Assembly: GCF_004010955.1 (NCBI RefSeq)
Contig: NZ_CP025227.1
Coordinates: 806,001 to 870,000, forward strand
Length of the DNA: 64,000 bases
DNA from: Actinomyces wuliandei
GTDB taxonomy: Bacteria; Actinomycetota; Actinomycetes; Actinomycetales; Actinomycetaceae
Direction of reading: 5' to 3'
Of the stretch, positions 1-8,253 are shown piece after piece (the stretch's first letter is position 1; every line of letters starts with the position of its first letter). The notes below the pieces were generated by a model. It searched no databases. It saw only the letters and a list, made by a program, of their open reading frames with translations, and was not told the DNA's origin. The position numbers and the translations under genes are program-made.

Positions 1-880
1 GGACCACCTCCAGCCCGGCCTCGTGGAGCATGGAGACCATGCCGCGTACCTCGTCCAGAACGGCCTGTGGCCCCGCCGCACGGGCTCCCGGCGAGGCGTA
101 GGAGGGCTCTGGGGCGAAGTAGCCCAAGGTGGAGTACCCCCAGTAGTTCGTCAGCCCCTTCCTGACGAGGAACGGCTCGGTGAAGGCGGCGTGGATCGGC
201 AGCAGCTCGATGGTGGTCACGCCCAGCTTCTTGAGGTGGTCCACGGTGGCGAAGTGGGCCAGCCCGGCGTAGGTGCCGCGCAGGTGCTCGGGCACACCGG
301 GCAGGTCGTGGGTCAGGCCCTTGACGTGGGCCTCGTAGATGACGGTGCGCTCACGGGGCACACGCGGCCCGGGGACGACGGGGAAGGAGTCTCCGGTGAC
401 GACTCCCATGACCGTGTGCCCCACCGAGTCGAGCGTGGAGGGGTGCCAGTCGTGGGGGTTGGGGGACGTCGGGACCAGGTCCGGGTCCACCGTGTGCGCG
501 TAGATCTGCGGGCCGAGGTCCACGCTGCCGTCCAGGGCGCGCGCGTAGGGGTCGAGGAGCAGCTTACGCGGGTTGTGCAGAAGCCCCTCACCGGGGTTCC
601 AGGGGCCGTGGACACGGTAGCCGTAGCGCTGCCCGGCCCGAACACCGGGAACGTGGGCGGACCACACGCCCTGGCGGGGGCCGTGCATGCCGACCCGGGT
701 CTCGCTGACCACCGTTGCGTCGGCGTCCACCTCCAGCAGGCACAGGTCCACCGCCGTGGCGTGGGCGGCGTGGACCACGAAGTCCGCACCGTCACCAGTG
801 AGGACAGCCCCTAGTCTGTGTCTCGCAGGAACGTCGTGCGCTGCGCGCGGCGCAGGTGTCAGCACAGGTGTCGGAGGCAT
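1..880 (-). CDS. glgX: Glycogen debranching enzyme GlgX, 5' part (truncated by window edge)
   Basis: Reads leftwards off the window; 293 N-terminal residues are visible. The N-terminal E-set/CBM48 part carries the family pattern LGAVLTGDGADFVVHAAHAT...VDLCLLEV, followed by the RYGYRVHGPWNP and HNPRKLLLDPYARA blocks and then the start of the GH13 barrel (ERTVIYEAHVKG, VTTIELLPIHAA). GlgX removes alpha-1,6 branches from phosphorylase-limited glycogen in the cytoplasm. The catalytic residues lie beyond the edge and cannot be checked. The ATG at 880 was chosen because it opens a short leader (MPPTPVLTPAP) before the conserved domain; no strong ribosome binding site is seen. Confidence 0.9.
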   Translation of the reverse strand, partial: MPPTPVLTPAPRAAHDVPARHRLGAVLTGDGADFVVHAAHATAVDLCLLEVDADATVVSETRVGMHGPRQGVWSAHVPGVRAGQRYGYRVHGPWNPGEGLLHNPRKLLLDPYARALDGSVDLGPQIYAHTVDPDLVPTSPNPHDWHPSTLDSVGHTVMGVVTGDSFPVVPGPRVPRERTVIYEAHVKGLTHDLPGVPEHLRGTYAGLAHFATVDHLKKLGVTTIELLPIHAAFTEPFLVRKGLTNYWGYSTLGYFAPEPSYASPGARAAGPQAVLDEVRGMVSMLHEAGLEVV

Positions 881-1070
881 GCCCACTATTGTCGGGTCCT
901 GCCTGGGGACGTACCAGCCGAAACCGGTGTGAGGTCTCACTCCGATATCACGGGTCACACGGGACCGCGGCACCTCAAGGCGGTGAGACAGGTAACCGTG
1001 CAGGTGACAGCGTGTCAGCGTGACTGAGCGCTCATGGGCGGGTGCGGCCTGGTGTGGCAGTCTTGGCCGC

Positions 1071-1853
1071 ATGAAGATCGTGGTCTGCGTCAAGCACGTC
1101 CCTGACGTGCAGTCTGAGCGCCGCCTGGAGGACGGCCGCCTGGTTCGTGGTGAGGACGACGTGCTCAACGAGCTTGATGAGAACGCGGTCGAGGCAGCGG
1201 TCAGCCTCGTCGAGGCTGCTGACGACGGCGGGGCCGGTGGGCCTGGTGAGGTTGTCGCCCTGACCATGGGGCCGCACGACGCCGAGGACGCCGTGCGCCG
1301 CGCCCTCCAGATGGGGGCGAGCAGGGGCGTGGTCGTCAGCGACGCCTCCCTGGAGGGGGCCGACGTCGTCGCGACGGCGAGGACCCTGGCGGCGGCGGTC
1401 TCCAGGATCGGCGGGGTGGACCTGGTCGTCACCGGCATGGCCTCGCTGGACGCAATGACGTCAATGCTCCCCGGCGCCCTGGCGGCTGCCCTCCGACTGC
1501 CTGCCCTGACCCTGGCCAGCCAGGTGGAGGTCGCCGACGGCGCCGTGACGGTCACCCGGACGCTGGGCACGGTCCGTGAGGTGCTCAGCGCTCCTCTTCC
1601 CGCCCTGGTCTCGGTGACGGACCAGGCCAACGAGCCCCGTTACCCTAACTTCGCCGCGATGCGTGCGGCCAAGAAGAAGCCCGTGGACGTGTGGGACCTG
1701 TCCGACCTGGGGCTGGAGCCCAGCGCCGGGCCCTCGGTGGCGGTGGTTGGCTCCCGGGAGCGCCCGGCCCGGCAGGTGGGCACTATCCGCACTGACGCAG
1801 GCCAGGCCGGGCGTGAGCTGGCCGCCTGGCTGGTGGACAACAAGCTCGTCTGA
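1071..1853 (+). CDS. etfB: Electron transfer flavoprotein, beta subunit
   Basis: 260 residues starting MKIVVCVKHVPDVQ, the hallmark ETF-beta N-terminus. The middle carries the signature region (GPHDAEDAVRRALQMGASRGVVVSD) and the AMP-binding stretch (DLVVTGMASLDAMTSMLPGALA). ETF-beta pairs with ETF-alpha to shuttle electrons from acyl-CoA and other dehydrogenases. The ATG at 1071 is preferred over an in-frame upstream start at 1020, which would add 17 residues unlike the family. No clear Shine-Dalgarno sequence precedes it, so it may be leaderless. It lies 70 bp upstream of etfA and is probably co-transcribed with it. Confidence 0.93.
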   Translation: MKIVVCVKHVPDVQSERRLEDGRLVRGEDDVLNELDENAVEAAVSLVEAADDGGAGGPGEVVALTMGPHDAEDAVRRALQMGASRGVVVSDASLEGADVVATARTLAAAVSRIGGVDLVVTGMASLDAMTSMLPGALAAALRLPALTLASQVEVADGAVTVTRTLGTVREVLSAPLPALVSVTDQANEPRYPNFAAMRAAKKKPVDVWDLSDLGLEPSAGPSVAVVGSRERPARQVGTIRTDAGQAGRELAAWLVDNKLV

Positions 1854-1923
1854 CACGCGCGGGCACAGCGGCCCCGGCAGGGGCACGCACCGGACACACC
1901 TGCTGAGAAGGAGACTGACCCTG

Positions 1924-2922
1924 ATGCTTGACGCCCCCGTGCTTGTGCTTGTCGACCTGGAGGCCTCCGGGGCGCCGCAGGACGCGGCCCCGGCCGCTGT
2001 CTCGCTGGAGCTGCTGGCTGCGGCTCGTTCGCTGACCAGCGGGGAGGTGGTGGCCCTGGCGCTGGAGCCCGTGGGCACCGAGGCCGCCTGTGCGCTTGCT
2101 GCCGCAGGCGGCTCCCGGCTCCTGGTCGCCGACCTGGGCGCCCAGGCGGTCCTGAGCGCGGTGGCGGCTGACGCGGTGGTCGCCGCCTGCGGACGGGTGG
2201 GGCCGGGCGCGGTCCTGGTCGCCAGCGACTTTCGTGGCAAGGAGCTGGCGGGACGTGTCGCGGTCCTCCTGGAGTCGGCCTGCGTGAGCGACGTCTCCCG
2301 GCTGGAGGTGGTTGACGGCGAGCTATGCGCCTCTAAGCTGGTCCTGTCCGGCTCCTGGACCACCACGATGTCGGTCGCCCCCCACCGTGAGGGCACCCCG
2401 GTCGTCGCGGTGCGTCCCGGCTCCGTCGAGGTCCAGGTCCCTGCCGAGGCCGCCCCCCTGGGGGCCGAGCCCCTGGAGGTGGCCCCGAGCCCTGAGGCCA
2501 CGGCGACGCGCCTGGTCTCGCGGGAGGAGGCCTCTGCGGTGGCTGGCCCGGCGCTGGGCGAGGCGCGTACCGTGGTGGTGGGCGGACGCGGTGTGGACGG
2601 GGACTTCGACCTGGTCCGCTCCCTGGCCGAGCCGCTGGGTGCCGCCGTGGGAGCCACCCGGGTGGCCTGCGACGAGGGCTGGATCGACCGCAGCGCCCAG
2701 ATCGGCCAGACTGGTGAGACCATCGCCCCGCGTCTGTACATCGGGCTGGGCGTCTCCGGCGCCATCCACCACACGTCCGGTATCCAGGGCGCGGGTGCTG
2801 TCGTCGCGGTGTGTGACGACTCCGAGGCCCCGATCTTCGAGATGGCGGACTTTGGTGTGGTCGGTGACGTGAACGAGGTCGTGCCCCAGCTGGTCGAGGA
2901 GCTGGACCGCCTGCGCGGCTGA
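1924..2922 (+). CDS. etfA: Electron transfer flavoprotein, alpha subunit
   Basis: 332 residues. The C-terminal FAD-binding domain is fully recognisable: GGRGVDGDFDLVRSLAEPLG, then the conserved block GWIDRSAQIGQTGETIAPRLYIGLGVSGAIHHTSGIQ and the closing ADFGVVGDVNEVVPQL. The N-terminal domain (residues 1 to about 190) is alanine-rich but matches ETF-alpha in layout. The ATG at 1924 follows a GAAGGAG ribosome binding site. It sits directly downstream of etfB and the two form a heterodimer. No dedicated dehydrogenase partner is seen in the window. Confidence 0.93.
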   Translation: MLDAPVLVLVDLEASGAPQDAAPAAVSLELLAAARSLTSGEVVALALEPVGTEAACALAAAGGSRLLVADLGAQAVLSAVAADAVVAACGRVGPGAVLVASDFRGKELAGRVAVLLESACVSDVSRLEVVDGELCASKLVLSGSWTTTMSVAPHREGTPVVAVRPGSVEVQVPAEAAPLGAEPLEVAPSPEATATRLVSREEASAVAGPALGEARTVVVGGRGVDGDFDLVRSLAEPLGAAVGATRVACDEGWIDRSAQIGQTGETIAPRLYIGLGVSGAIHHTSGIQGAGAVVAVCDDSEAPIFEMADFGVVGDVNEVVPQLVEELDRLRG

Positions 2923-2989
2923 GAGGCGACTGGCTGTCCCGGACAGGGGGACGGCAGACGGAGTTGACGCCGCCGGACACCTGTGTCAT

Positions 2990-3009
2990 TGTATTAGTGC
3001 AGCAATACA
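2990..3009. promoter_or_regulatory. Candidate GntR (YtrA-type) operator
   Basis: The 20-bp site TGTATTAGTGCAGCAATACA has 6-bp inverted arms spaced by 8 bases. It lies about 130 bp upstream of a YtrA-subfamily GntR regulator, just downstream of a TTGACG box at 2964. Such sites are typical for autoregulating YtrA/YhcF regulators. Binding itself is inferred. Confidence 0.5.
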
Positions 3010-3063
3010 GATGGACCTGACGAGGTATCCGTCTGCTGCGCTCATGAGCCCCTTGTCCGTCGC

Positions 3064-3105
3064 GTCAGACTCGCCAGCCTGTCTAGGCAGGTCGGCGAGT
3101 CTGAC
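3064..3105. terminator. Long hairpin in the gntR leader
   Basis: Arms 3064-3081 and 3088-3105 pair over 18 bases with two mismatches around a six-base loop. There is no T-run after it. It may end etfBA transcription, or it may be a leader structure inside the gntR-ABC transcript. Confidence 0.45.
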
Positions 3106-3136
3106 CCTCACTCCGTCTGCTGCCTGAGGAGGACCG

Positions 3137-3517
3137 GTGCAGGTCGACGACTCCCGTCCGATCTGGATCCAGCTGGTTGACGACTTCCGCGTGCGGATCG
3201 TCTCCGGCCGGTGGTCCTCCGGCAGCCGTGTCCCCAGCGTGCGTGAGCTGGCCTCGGAGCTAGGGGTCAACCCCAACACCGTCCAGCGTGCCCTGACCGA
3301 GCTCGACCGCTCGGGCCTGACCGCCGCCGAGCGTACCGCCGGGCGCTTCGTGACAGCAGACCCTGCGGCTGTCGAGGCGTCCCGGCGCGAGCTCGCCGGC
3401 AGTGCCGCAGACGCCTACATCAGTGCTGTGACGGCACTCGGCATGGACCTCGCCCAGGCCGGCTCTGTGCTTGCCGAGCGCTGGCCAGCCTCCCACCACC
3501 AAGGAGAAGCCTCATGA
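3137..3517 (+). CDS. GntR-family transcriptional regulator, YtrA/YhcF type
   Basis: 126 residues. The N-terminal winged helix is clear: PIWIQLVDDFRVRIVSGRW, SGSRVPSVRELASELGVNPNTVQRALTELDRSGL. The C-terminal part is short and lacks a FadR/HutC ligand domain, as expected for the YtrA subfamily. GTG start at 3137 with a strong GAGGAGG upstream. Its stop overlaps the start of the next ABC ATPase gene by 4 bp, so regulator, ATPase and permease form one translationally coupled operon. It probably represses this operon through the palindrome at 2990-3009 until an envelope-stress or antibiotic signal arrives; the signal is not evident. Confidence 0.88.
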   Translation: MQVDDSRPIWIQLVDDFRVRIVSGRWSSGSRVPSVRELASELGVNPNTVQRALTELDRSGLTAAERTAGRFVTADPAAVEASRRELAGSAADAYISAVTALGMDLAQAGSVLAERWPASHHQGEAS

Positions 3518-4365
3518 GCCCCGTGAGCGCGCTACCCGCACCTGTTGACGCCGGTGGCAGCGATGACAGACTACCTGCTGCCAGCGCTGCCGCTGCTGTC
3601 GGCCCAGCCCCTGGTTCCAGCGCCCCGGCCGGTGGCGTCGAGCCGTCGGCCATCATCTCCTACGACGGTGCCGACCCGCTCGTCACCATCAGCCACCTCT
3701 CCAGGTCCTACCGTGGGCAGCACGCTCTGGCCGACCTCAGCCTGAGGCTGCCCGCCGGGCGGATCGTTGGCCTCATGGGTGCCAACGGCTGCGGCAAGAC
3801 CACCTTGCTCAAGATCCTGGCCGGCCTGCTGACCGACTACGAGGGCCAGGTGCGCGTGGCCGGGCACGTCCCGGGGCCTCAGTCGAAGGCCCTGGTGTCC
3901 TTCTTGCCTGACGCCTCCTTCCTGCCGGCCTCCCTGACGCCGCAGCGCGCCGTGGCGATGTTCTCACGCCTGTTCCCTGACTTTGACGTGGCCAAGGCCC
4001 GGCGACTCATCGAGTTCTTCGGGCTGCCTCCCGAGCGCAGCTTGAAGAAGATGAGCAAGGGCATGGGGGAGAAGCTCCAGGTCAGCCTGGTCATGTCGCG
4101 CCGTGCCCGTGTCTACCTGCTGGACGAACCGATATCCGGTGTGGACCCGGCAGCGCGCGACGTCATCCTCGGCGGCGTCCTGCAGGACTTCGACCCCGGA
4201 GCCCTCATGATCCTGTCCACCCACCTTATTGCCGATGTCGAGCCGATCATCGACTCTGCCGTCTTCCTCAGGGACGGTCGCCTGCTCCTGGCGGGTGACG
4301 CCGACGACCTGCGCCAGGAGCACGGCACCAGCCTGGACGCCTTGTTTCGGAAGGAGTACCGCTGA
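3514..4365 (+). CDS. ABC transporter ATP-binding protein (YtrB/YhcH-like)
   Basis: 283 residues. Walker A is GANGCGKTT, the signature region reads MSKGMGEKLQVSLVMSRRARVYLLDEP (an atypical SKGMGEK signature common in YtrB-like exporters), and the switch histidine sits in ILSTHL. Residues 1 to about 45 are an alanine/proline-rich extension before the ABC domain. Start ATG overlaps the gntR stop (ATGA). It should energise the adjacent membrane protein, probably as an export or stress-response system. Confidence 0.9.
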   Translation: MSPVSALPAPVDAGGSDDRLPAASAAAAVGPAPGSSAPAGGVEPSAIISYDGADPLVTISHLSRSYRGQHALADLSLRLPAGRIVGLMGANGCGKTTLLKILAGLLTDYEGQVRVAGHVPGPQSKALVSFLPDASFLPASLTPQRAVAMFSRLFPDFDVAKARRLIEFFGLPPERSLKKMSKGMGEKLQVSLVMSRRARVYLLDEPISGVDPAARDVILGGVLQDFDPGALMILSTHLIADVEPIIDSAVFLRDGRLLLAGDADDLRQEHGTSLDALFRKEYR

Positions 4366-5180
4366 TGCTGCGTACGCTGCTCGCCCAGGAGGTCCGAGCC
4401 CTGGGACGCACCCACCTCCTCGTCCTGGGAGTTGCCGCCCTCGTGGCCACGCTCCTCGTCCTCGTCGGGCTGTTCGACCTGCCCGTCGTGAGCAGTGTGT
4501 GCCAGCTGCTGGCCGCCTCGGTACTGGCCGCCTCGGTGCTCGCGGTCTTTGTCCACTGCCTTGTCGAGTACTGGCAGTCTATGTACGGCCAGCGGGGCTA
4601 CCTGACCATGACCGTCCCTGTGCGTGGCAGGGTCCTCTACGCTGCCAAGGTCGTGTACACGGTGCTGGCCACGGCGGCCGCTGCCCTGCTCGCCCTGGCC
4701 CTCTACGGCGCGGCCTACGCGGCCACCGCGTGGAGCCAGGACCAGACGGTGGCCGAGGCCTTCGCTCCCGTGCGGGAGGCTGTCGACCTCTTAGGGGCTG
4801 GCAGGATCTTGCTGACCGCTATGACGCTGCTGCTTATGCTGATCAGCTGGACACTGATGAGTACCGCCCTCATGAGCGTCGGGGCGCAGAGCCGTTGGAA
4901 CCACCTGGGCTTCGGGGCGCCTGTCATCGGCTTCGTCATCCTCTACCTGGTGAGCCAGGTGGTGACCCTCCTGACGATGCTGCTTGTGCCCTTCGGTGTC
5001 AGCCTGACCACAGGGGACTTCATCTTCGAGATGATGCTCGGCCCCGTCATGGACTCCCTGTCTACCGGGGCTGAACCGGACGTCCTCGGGCTGGGCTTCC
5101 TTCCCGCCACCTGGGTCCTGGCCGCAAGCCTGGGCTGGTGGGCGGTGCGTGCCATTGAGAGGCACACCTCCTTGCGCTGA
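4365..5180 (+). CDS. ABC-2 type membrane permease
   Basis: 271 residues with about six hydrophobic segments, for example HLLVLGVAALVATLLVLVGL, a pair after 'VVSSVCQLLA', and FGAPVIGFVILYLVSQVV. Overlaps the ATPase stop by one base (TGATG), indicating coupling. No sequence specific to a substrate can be seen. Gene order regulator-ATPase-permease matches ytr/yhc-type operons of Gram-positive bacteria, which are linked to cell-wall antibiotics; that role is inference here. Confidence 0.82.
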   Translation: MLRTLLAQEVRALGRTHLLVLGVAALVATLLVLVGLFDLPVVSSVCQLLAASVLAASVLAVFVHCLVEYWQSMYGQRGYLTMTVPVRGRVLYAAKVVYTVLATAAAALLALALYGAAYAATAWSQDQTVAEAFAPVREAVDLLGAGRILLTAMTLLLMLISWTLMSTALMSVGAQSRWNHLGFGAPVIGFVILYLVSQVVTLLTMLLVPFGVSLTTGDFIFEMMLGPVMDSLSTGAEPDVLGLGFLPATWVLAASLGWWAVRAIERHTSLR

Positions 5181-5226
5181 CCTGGGTGCCAGCGCACCGG
5201 TGCTCCTGCTCAGCCTGGGTCCTGGC

Positions 5227-6354
5227 TCAGGCCACTGTCGCCTGGGCCAGGACCGTGTCTCCCTCCGGCCCGCCGTAGACGACCACGGACTGCCCAGCCG
5301 CCAGGCCCCGCAGGGGCTCGTGCAGGTCGGCCCGCAGCGTGCCGCCCGCCTCGTCCACGCTGACGTCGGCGGGCACCGGCCTGCCGTGGGCGCGCACCTG
5401 CACGGCCACGCCGCTCCAGCCGCAGCCGTCCGCCAGGCCGCCCCGTGTCTGCGGGTCGGCCAGCAGCACCAGGTCCTTGCCCTCGACCCGGGAGCGGGTG
5501 AGCAGCTCCTCAGGGCCCACGACCACCTCGTTGGTGGCGGGACGGGTCTCGATGACGTATCGAGGTCGTCCGTCAGCAGCGGGACGGTCCAGGCCCAGCC
5601 CCCGGCGCTGCCCCACGGTGAAGCCGAAGTAGCCGTCATGGGAGCCGAGCACCTCGCCGTCAGGGGAGACCACGGCGCCCCGGCGCGTCCCCAGGGATCG
5701 GGCAAGAAATCCTCGGGTGTCGCCGTTTGCCACGAAGCAGATGTCGTAGGAATCGGGCTTGGAGGCCACCGGCAGCCCCCTCGCTCTCGCCTCGGCCCGC
5801 ACGGCCGCCTTGCTCGGTGCCTCGCCCAGGGGGAACAGCGCCCGGGCCAGGCCCGCCCGCCCGGAGACGGCCAGCACGTAGGACTGGTCCTTGGCCATCT
5901 CGGCGCTGCGGCGCAGCTCCAGCCCCTCCTCGTCCCCAGGGCGCCCGGAGGCGGCGCCCCCGCTCAGGCGCGCGTAGTGGCCTGTGGCCACGGCGTCAAA
6001 GCCCAGGGCCAGCCCCCGCTCCAGGAGGGCGTCGAACTTGACCCGCTCGTTGCAGCGCACGCAGGGGTTGGGGGTGCGCCCGGCCCGGTACTCGGTCAGG
6101 AAGTCGGCCACCACCCGCTCCTCGAACTCCTCTGACAGGTCCCACACGTAGAAGGGGATCCCCAGGACCTGGGCGGCCCACCGGGCGTCGGAGGAGTCCT
6201 CGACGGAGCAGCAGCCTCGTGAGCCCGAGCGGGTGAGCGCACGGTTGCGGGTCAGGGCCATGTGCACCCCGACCACCTCGTGGCCCGCCTCCACGGCGCG
6301 CGCGGCGGCGACGGCGGAGTCGACGCCGCCGGACAGGGCAGCCAGGACACGCAC
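5227..6354 (-). CDS. mnmA: tRNA-specific 2-thiouridylase MnmA
   Basis: 375 residues. The PP-loop ALSGGVDSA opens the protein. The catalytic cysteine pair is visible in [12 protein letters not shown] and [15 protein letters not shown], with TGHYARL between them. MnmA installs the 2-thio group on U34 of tRNA-Lys, Glu and Gln, using sulfur relayed from a cysteine desulfurase such as the one encoded upstream. The GTG at 6354 follows GGAGGGA; the open frame continues 119 codons further upstream, but that part is not MnmA-like. The 3' end meets the ABC permease convergently. Confidence 0.94.
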   Translation of the reverse strand: MRVLAALSGGVDSAVAAARAVEAGHEVVGVHMALTRNRALTRSGSRGCCSVEDSSDARWAAQVLGIPFYVWDLSEEFEERVVADFLTEYRAGRTPNPCVRCNERVKFDALLERGLALGFDAVATGHYARLSGGAASGRPGDEEGLELRRSAEMAKDQSYVLAVSGRAGLARALFPLGEAPSKAAVRAEARARGLPVASKPDSYDICFVANGDTRGFLARSLGTRRGAVVSPDGEVLGSHDGYFGFTVGQRRGLGLDRPAADGRPRYVIETRPATNEVVVGPEELLTRSRVEGKDLVLLADPQTRGGLADGCGWSGVAVQVRAHGRPVPADVSVDEAGGTLRADLHEPLRGLAAGQSVVVYGGPEGDTVLAQATVA

Positions 6355-6499
6355 AGGTACTCCCTCCACTTGATCCGGCTCTCCGCCCGGCCAGCGCCCC
6401 AGCGGGTGCCGACCCAGCCACCCGACCCGCTGGCTGGTCCGTAAGCCCCTGGCTGGTTGCGCGGCCGACGGGCCGTGGCAGCCTACCGTGCCCCGGGTG

Positions 6500-6778
6500 C
6501 GGGAGGGAAGCGGTTCCGGTGAGGCTGTCAGGTCCCGCCACGCCCTGGCGTAGAGGTACAGGACGTAGAGCCCCCACAGAGGGCGCGGCCACGCACGTCG
6601 TGGCGAAGGCCAGGTGCATGACGGCCCGCATCCGTGAGGACGCCGGGTCGTGGGCGACGGCCTGGGCGCACAGCCACATACCGCTGACCAGCATGACGGC
6701 CACCAGGCCACCCAGTGCTGCTGCGAGCACCAGCGCGGTGCCTGTCGTGCGCACCACCTCGCCGCGACGCGCCCTCAC
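6500..6778 (-). pseudogene. Small two-helix membrane protein, probably frameshifted
   Basis: A GTG at 6778 overlaps the stop of the cysteine desulfurase gene (GTGA) and has GGGAG upstream, so a coupled gene starts here. It reads through a first hydrophobic helix ([20 protein letters not shown]). Near 6581-6583 the natural continuation moves to another frame: skipping one base of the CCC run gives the second helix '[19 protein letters not shown]'. Without the shift the frame runs on into mnmA as arginine/proline-rich sequence. Neither frame has a stop before mnmA. It may be a broken gene or a sequencing error. No function is recognised. Confidence 0.45.
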
Positions 6779-8034
6779 CGGCGCCGCTCCCGGAGACCCT
6801 CGGGGGAGGCTCGCGCGGTCCATGCTCTCCTGGCCCCCTCCAGGGCCGCAGGCAGAACCTCCAGCAGGTGGTCGATGTCGTGCTCGGTGGTCATGGTGCC
6901 CATGCTCACGCGCAGGGCACAGCGGGCCGCCTGCTCACCCAGCCCCATGGCGACCAGGACGTGGCTGGGCTGCGACACCCCCGCGTGGCAGGCCGACCCT
7001 GCGGAGACATCGACCCCCGCCAGGTCCAGGCCCATGAGCAGGGCCTCGGCGTCGCAGTCCTCGAACCACAGGTGCGCCGTGGCGGGGGAGCTGGCGGCGT
7101 CGGTCGGCAGAGTCGCGTGGGCACCGCCCAGGGTGCTGGCACCGCGCAGCACCCGCTCACGCAGCCGCTCCATGCGGGCAGCCTGCTGCTGTCGCTCAGC
7201 CACCGCGAGCTCCACCGCTAGGGCCAGTGCCCGGGCGCCGACGACGTCCTGCGTCCCAGAGCGCACCCCCCGCTCCTGGCGGCCTCCGCCCGTGACCGGG
7301 GCCAGAACCAGCTCCCGGTGGGCCACCAGCGCGCCCGTGCCCACAGGGGCGCCCAGCTTGTGGCCGGCCAGGCTCACCGCGTCCAGCCCCCACGCATGGG
7401 GCTCCACGGCCACCTTGCCCAGGGCAGCTACGACGTCGGAGTGCACGGGGACGTAGCCTGCCTGCCCAGGACGGTGCGCGCCGGTAGCCTCGCGGACACG
7501 CTCCACCAGGGCGGGCACGTCCTGGACCAGCCCGGTCTCGTTGTTGACCGTCATGACGGAGACCAGGCTGGCAGGGGGACCCGTCCCACCGTGACGCACC
7601 GCTGCGTCCAGGGAGGCCGGAACCACCCGTCCGGCCTGGTCGACCTCTAGGAGGACCAGATCGGCCCCCAGGTGGTTGAGGGCGGCACGGGCCGAGTCCA
7701 GCACGGCCGGGTGCTCGGTGGGGGAGACCACCAGGCGTCCGCCCGGGACGGCGCGTGCCCGCCCGGAGACCACCAGGGCGTCAGCCTCGGTGCCCCCGGA
7801 GGTGAACAGGACCTCGTGGGAGTCCACGTCCAGCGCGGCGGCAAGGCGGGCGCGGGCCTCGGCCAGCAGGCCGGCAGCGTGCCGACCGCTGGAGTGCTGT
7901 GAGGCCGGGTTGCCACGTCCCGCCACGGCAGCGGTCAGGTCCTCGGCGACCTGATGAGCCACCTCAGGTCTCACCGGGCACGTCGCGGCCCAGTCAAGGT
8001 AGGTCCGGGGCGGGGAGGGCGGTGGGGAGGACAC
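6775..8034 (-). CDS. iscS: Cysteine desulfurase (IscS/NifS family)
   Basis: 419 residues; class V PLP fold. N-terminal TYLDWAATCPVRPEV corresponds to the family YLDNAATT block. The substrate/PLP site FTSGGTEADALVVSG, the internal-aldimine lysine in SLAGHKLGAP, and the active-site cysteine in GSACHAGVSQPSHVL are all present. It supplies persulfide sulfur, most directly to MnmA, whose gene follows in the same orientation; this is the usual actinobacterial arrangement. The C-terminus ends in an arginine-rich tail and overlaps the following small ORF. Confidence 0.92.
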   Translation of the reverse strand: MSSPPPSPPRTYLDWAATCPVRPEVAHQVAEDLTAAVAGRGNPASQHSSGRHAAGLLAEARARLAAALDVDSHEVLFTSGGTEADALVVSGRARAVPGGRLVVSPTEHPAVLDSARAALNHLGADLVLLEVDQAGRVVPASLDAAVRHGGTGPPASLVSVMTVNNETGLVQDVPALVERVREATGAHRPGQAGYVPVHSDVVAALGKVAVEPHAWGLDAVSLAGHKLGAPVGTGALVAHRELVLAPVTGGGRQERGVRSGTQDVVGARALALAVELAVAERQQQAARMERLRERVLRGASTLGGAHATLPTDAASSPATAHLWFEDCDAEALLMGLDLAGVDVSAGSACHAGVSQPSHVLVAMGLGEQAARCALRVSMGTMTTEHDIDHLLEVLPAALEGARRAWTARASPEGLRERRR

Positions 8035-8253
8035 CGCCTCACCCTAGGACCTGCGGCCCCGGGCGGCCAGCCCGGCTGCAGGGACCGCCCTGCGGGTCGG
8101 CCTGGTGCACTCCCGCCGCCATCCGGACAGCCGGCTGCAGGGCCGCCCCCTCCGGGAGACTACGCTGACCAGCGGATGAGGGGAAGAAGGAGAAGCAGAC
8201 AGACGTCGACGGACACGGGGGGACACAGGCGGCAGGAAGGCTAGGGTGGGTCT

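Noticed and set aside
23..814. Long plus-strand open frame (263 codons) opposite glgX
   Set aside because: Composition is Gly/Val/Arg-rich without domains; it is the shadow of glgX on the other strand. The same reasoning removes long antisense frames over etfA, nudC, acs, uvrD2, hppA and fumC.
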